Assembly: GCA_964439935.1 (NCBI GenBank)
Contig: CAYTPW010000003.1
Span: 1 to 64,000 of the forward strand
Direction: 5' to 3'
DNA from: JABMQW01 sp964439935
GTDB lineage: Bacteria > Fidelibacterota > Marinisomatia > Marinisomatales > TCS56
DNA: 64,000 nt
This document shows, piece by piece, positions 61,646 through 64,000 of this stretch. The notes beneath the pieces were generated by a model that saw only the letters and a program-made list of their open reading frames with translations, was not told the DNA's origin and ran no database searches. Position numbers and translations under genes: made by a program. The number at the start of each line of letters is the position of its first letter. Position 1 is the stretch's first letter.

Positions 61646-64000
61646 ATGAAATCATTCTTTAGATTTTTTGCCGAGCGTCATATGCTGGCGACTATGATCA
61701 CATTAATGATACTATTGTTAGGACTGAATACCCTCAGGCACATTAAACGGGACAGTTATCCAAATGCCAGCTTTGGTGTAATGATGGTCAGCACCCGTTA
61801 TCCAGGCGCTTCACCGGAGGATGTTGAACTCAATGTTACTAATAAAATTGAGGATGAGCTAAAAAGCGTAAACGGCATCAAAAAAATGACTTCATTTTCC
61901 ATGGAGAATATGTCATTCATCAATGTCCAGCTTGATATTGACGAAGAGGATCAGGATCAAATCAAAAACGAAATCAGGGAAGCTGTTGCCAAGGTATCTG
62001 ATTTACCGATGGAAGTACCTGAATCTCCGCAGGTAATAGAAATAAAAAATACCCTTATACCCATCATTGAGGTTGGGCTAACCGGAGATGTTCCATATAA
62101 AGAATTAAGAGAACGTGCCCGAATACTCGATAAAAAACTGAAGGCTCTGCCGGGTGTTTCTCAAGTTGAGAAATATGGTTACCGCGCCCGCGAGATTCAG
62201 GTGGATGTGTCATCGGATGCTGTTGAGCAGTATCAGATACCAATGGGGGAAATTATAGCTGCGATCCAAAAGCGAAATGTTCGGGGGACTTCCGGTTCTT
62301 TTGAATCCTATACTAGCGAAAAAGATATTGTAACATTAGCCCAATTCCGTGATCCCATGGAGGTCGGTGAAGTGATTGTACGATCCACGTTCGAAGGTGT
62401 GGAAGTGAAAATAACAGATTTAGCTGTTGTCAAGGATGGCTTCGAAGATGAACGTGTTCTTTCACGTATTGGTGGCGAACCTGCAATCTCACTAATCGCC
62501 TATAAAAGCGAGTCAGCTGATGTTATCAGAACTTGCGATGCCATCAAAGCATTGGTAACCAATGAAAGTGTTAACCTACCCGAGGATATTAAAATCGTCT
62601 ATGCCAACGATATGGATCGGTATGTCAAAAACAGGTTCAATGTTGTCCTTAATAATGGTGCCATCGGGTTTCTCCTATTACTGGTAGTACTGCCTTTCTT
62701 TCTTAGTTTGCGTCTCTCTTTCTGGGTGGCGATGGGAATCCCGGTAGCTTTGTTGGGTACGATTTTCCTGCTACCAACCTTTGGTGTCTATTTAGATAGC
62801 CTCACCCTGATGGGAATTCTATTAGTACTTGGAATTATAGTTGATGATGCAATTATCATCGGTGAGAATATTGCCAGTCACCGGGAGAAAGGCAAATCAC
62901 CGTTGGATGCCGCGGTCGATGGCATTCATGAGGTATTCCTTCCGGTTATCACTACCGTTCTGACAACTTTTCTGGTATTTGCACCCATGTTTTTCCTGAA
63001 GGGGATGATGGGAAATTTCATTTTTGTAATTCCTTTGGCAATCAGTTTAGCATTGTTTATTTCGCTTGCTGAAGGATTGATTGCTCTGCCGGCGCATCTG
63101 GCGGGTGGTATGAGCAAGCATGCCGCCGGCAAAGAAGGCAAGCACTGGTTTCACGTTATCAGTGATTGGTACCGGCAGATAATGAAGCATGTACTCAGAT
63201 TGCGTTATGTTTTGATTCCGATTTTTGTCATTCTGCTGATCACGGCATTCTGGTTCGCCGGCACTCATTTGAAATTCGTGCTGTTCCCATCAGAAATGTC
63301 AGACCGCTTTTATGCTTTTGTTACTACGCCAACCGGGACTTCCCTGCAAAAGACGTCTGAAAAAGTTACCGAGATTGAAAGCCTGATAAATGAAATTTCA
63401 GATGAGGAGATGGCTTCATACGTTACACGGATCGGACTTAAAGTTCTCGAGGGCAGCTTTGTTTCGATGGAAACTGAAAACGCTGCCCAGATGACAGTTG
63501 ACCTCACGCCCTATACTAAGCGAGACAGAACCGCGCATGAGATCGTAGATGAGTTACGTGAAAAGTCCGCTAAGCTCAAAGGTTTCGATGAAATTAATTA
63601 CCTGGTTGCCGAGGGTGGACCTCCGGTAGGAAGAGATGTTGAATTACGCGTGGTCGGTGCTGATGATGAAATGCGCAGTCAATTGGCTGAAGCAGTAACA
63701 ACTATGATGTCCACAATTGACGGAGTCAGTAGTATCACACGCGATGATACACCGGGCAAAGACCAGGTGGAAATCAAGATCGATTACAGCAATCTGGCCC
63801 GGTTGGGACTGACCGTGGCTGACATTGCTCAGAATGTCCGCATCGCCTATGATGGCCAGGTTGTGACCAGTATGCGTTCCGGTGATGAGGATGTGAATCT
63901 GCGGGTCATGCTTCAGGAAAGTGCCCGTGAAGGTGCGGAACAATTGAGTGAATTAAAGATACCAAATCGTCAGGGCCGTTTAATACCACTGAATGAAGTC
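61646..64000 (+). CDS. RND-family efflux pump inner-membrane protein, 5' part
   Basis: The frame runs from ATG 61646 (AGGAGG 8 bases before) to the window edge, 785 codons with no stop. It begins 'MKSFFRFFAERHMLATMI', has the porter-domain start 'MVSTRYPGASPEDVELNVT' and the membrane core 'LGIIVDDAIIIGENIA' with the proton-relay pair D400-D401. 'GIHEVFLPVITTVLTTFLVF' and a second porter half near the cut ('NLARLGLTVADIAQNVRIA') follow. This is the AcrB/HAE1-like type exporting drugs or other hydrophobic compounds by proton exchange. No periplasmic adaptor gene is visible upstream. Confidence 0.93.
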   Translation, partial: MKSFFRFFAERHMLATMITLMILLLGLNTLRHIKRDSYPNASFGVMMVSTRYPGASPEDVELNVTNKIEDELKSVNGIKKMTSFSMENMSFINVQLDIDEEDQDQIKNEIREAVAKVSDLPMEVPESPQVIEIKNTLIPIIEVGLTGDVPYKELRERARILDKKLKALPGVSQVEKYGYRAREIQVDVSSDAVEQYQIPMGEIIAAIQKRNVRGTSGSFESYTSEKDIVTLAQFRDPMEVGEVIVRSTFEGVEVKITDLAVVKDGFEDERVLSRIGGEPAISLIAYKSESADVIRTCDAIKALVTNESVNLPEDIKIVYANDMDRYVKNRFNVVLNNGAIGFLLLLVVLPFFLSLRLSFWVAMGIPVALLGTIFLLPTFGVYLDSLTLMGILLVLGIIVDDAIIIGENIASHREKGKSPLDAAVDGIHEVFLPVITTVLTTFLVFAPMFFLKGMMGNFIFVIPLAISLALFISLAEGLIALPAHLAGGMSKHAAGKEGKHWFHVISDWYRQIMKHVLRLRYVLIPIFVILLITAFWFAGTHLKFVLFPSEMSDRFYAFVTTPTGTSLQKTSEKVTEIESLINEISDEEMASYVTRIGLKVLEGSFVSMETENAAQMTVDLTPYTKRDRTAHEIVDELREKSAKLKGFDEINYLVAEGGPPVGRDVELRVVGADDEMRSQLAEAVTTMMSTIDGVSSITRDDTPGKDQVEIKIDYSNLARLGLTVADIAQNVRIAYDGQVVTSMRSGDEDVNLRVMLQESAREGAEQLSELKIPNRQGRLIPLNEV

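Noticed and set aside
1..64000. tRNA, rRNA or CRISPR arrays
   Set aside because: No clover-leaf with a T-arm GGTTCGAATCC-type core, no rRNA motif and no regularly spaced direct repeats were found by eye; a covariance search was not possible here.

Overview
The window reads as a chromosome segment of a Gram-negative, heterotrophic bacterium of the FCB assemblage, most like Candidatus Marinimicrobia (Neomarinimicrobiota) or a near relative such as Calditrichota. The main reason is the pair of giant secreted proteins ending in the FCB-type 'QNYPNPFNP' C-terminal sorting domain. Supporting signs are the many lipoproteins, an outer-membrane protein of the DUF5723 type, LptF/G, TonB-C proteins and a deep-branching IleRS variant. 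The phylum call is inference. No rRNA, tRNA, CRISPR array or intact insertion sequence was seen.

Layout. 1-7045: end of a BatA-type membrane protein, hflX, a dicarboxylate/amino-acid:cation symporter that seems to start at an ATT codon, and a YyaL/SSP411 lipoprotein with a small overlapping gene. 7217-14059: an accessory zone. It begins with a sodium:solute symporter, then an A+T-rich insert with a membrane protein and a TIR-domain gene broken by one in-frame stop. After these come a remnant of a second symporter, three copies of a ~95-bp repeat, a subtilisin-like protease, a zinc-ribbon/PspC fusion and a small membrane protein. 14085-17798: a kinase/phospho-lyase fusion and an ankyrin protein. 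18501-22497: a TonB-C protein, a histidine kinase/response regulator pair and a tandem sugar-binding-fold protein. 24153-29612: pyrF-pyrE-cyclophilin-patatin-dsbD-tlpA, a likely operon ending at a clear terminator.

29981-38794 holds two tandem ~1460-residue secreted proteins with dockerin-like and sorting domains; homologous modules occur in a different order in the two. They are followed by an HtrA protease. 40506-47897 is a tightly packed housekeeping operon: ileS, a DksA-type zinc-finger gene, lspA, rluD-like, xerC-like, hpf and a sugar nucleotidyltransferase. 48037-55382 is a complete methyl-cycle operon (metH, metF, metK, ahcY). It is preceded by what I read as a SAM-II riboswitch coupled to a terminator, so S-adenosylmethionine would control its own synthesis and recycling. 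55551-64000: a large lipoprotein coupled to an outer-membrane barrel protein, an LptF/G permease on the other strand, and the first 785 codons of an RND efflux pump.

The strongest items for a second look are the SAM-II/terminator element before metH, the TIR plus membrane-protein module with its in-frame stop, the three-copy repeat, the ATT start of the symporter, and the module reordering between the giant paralogues.
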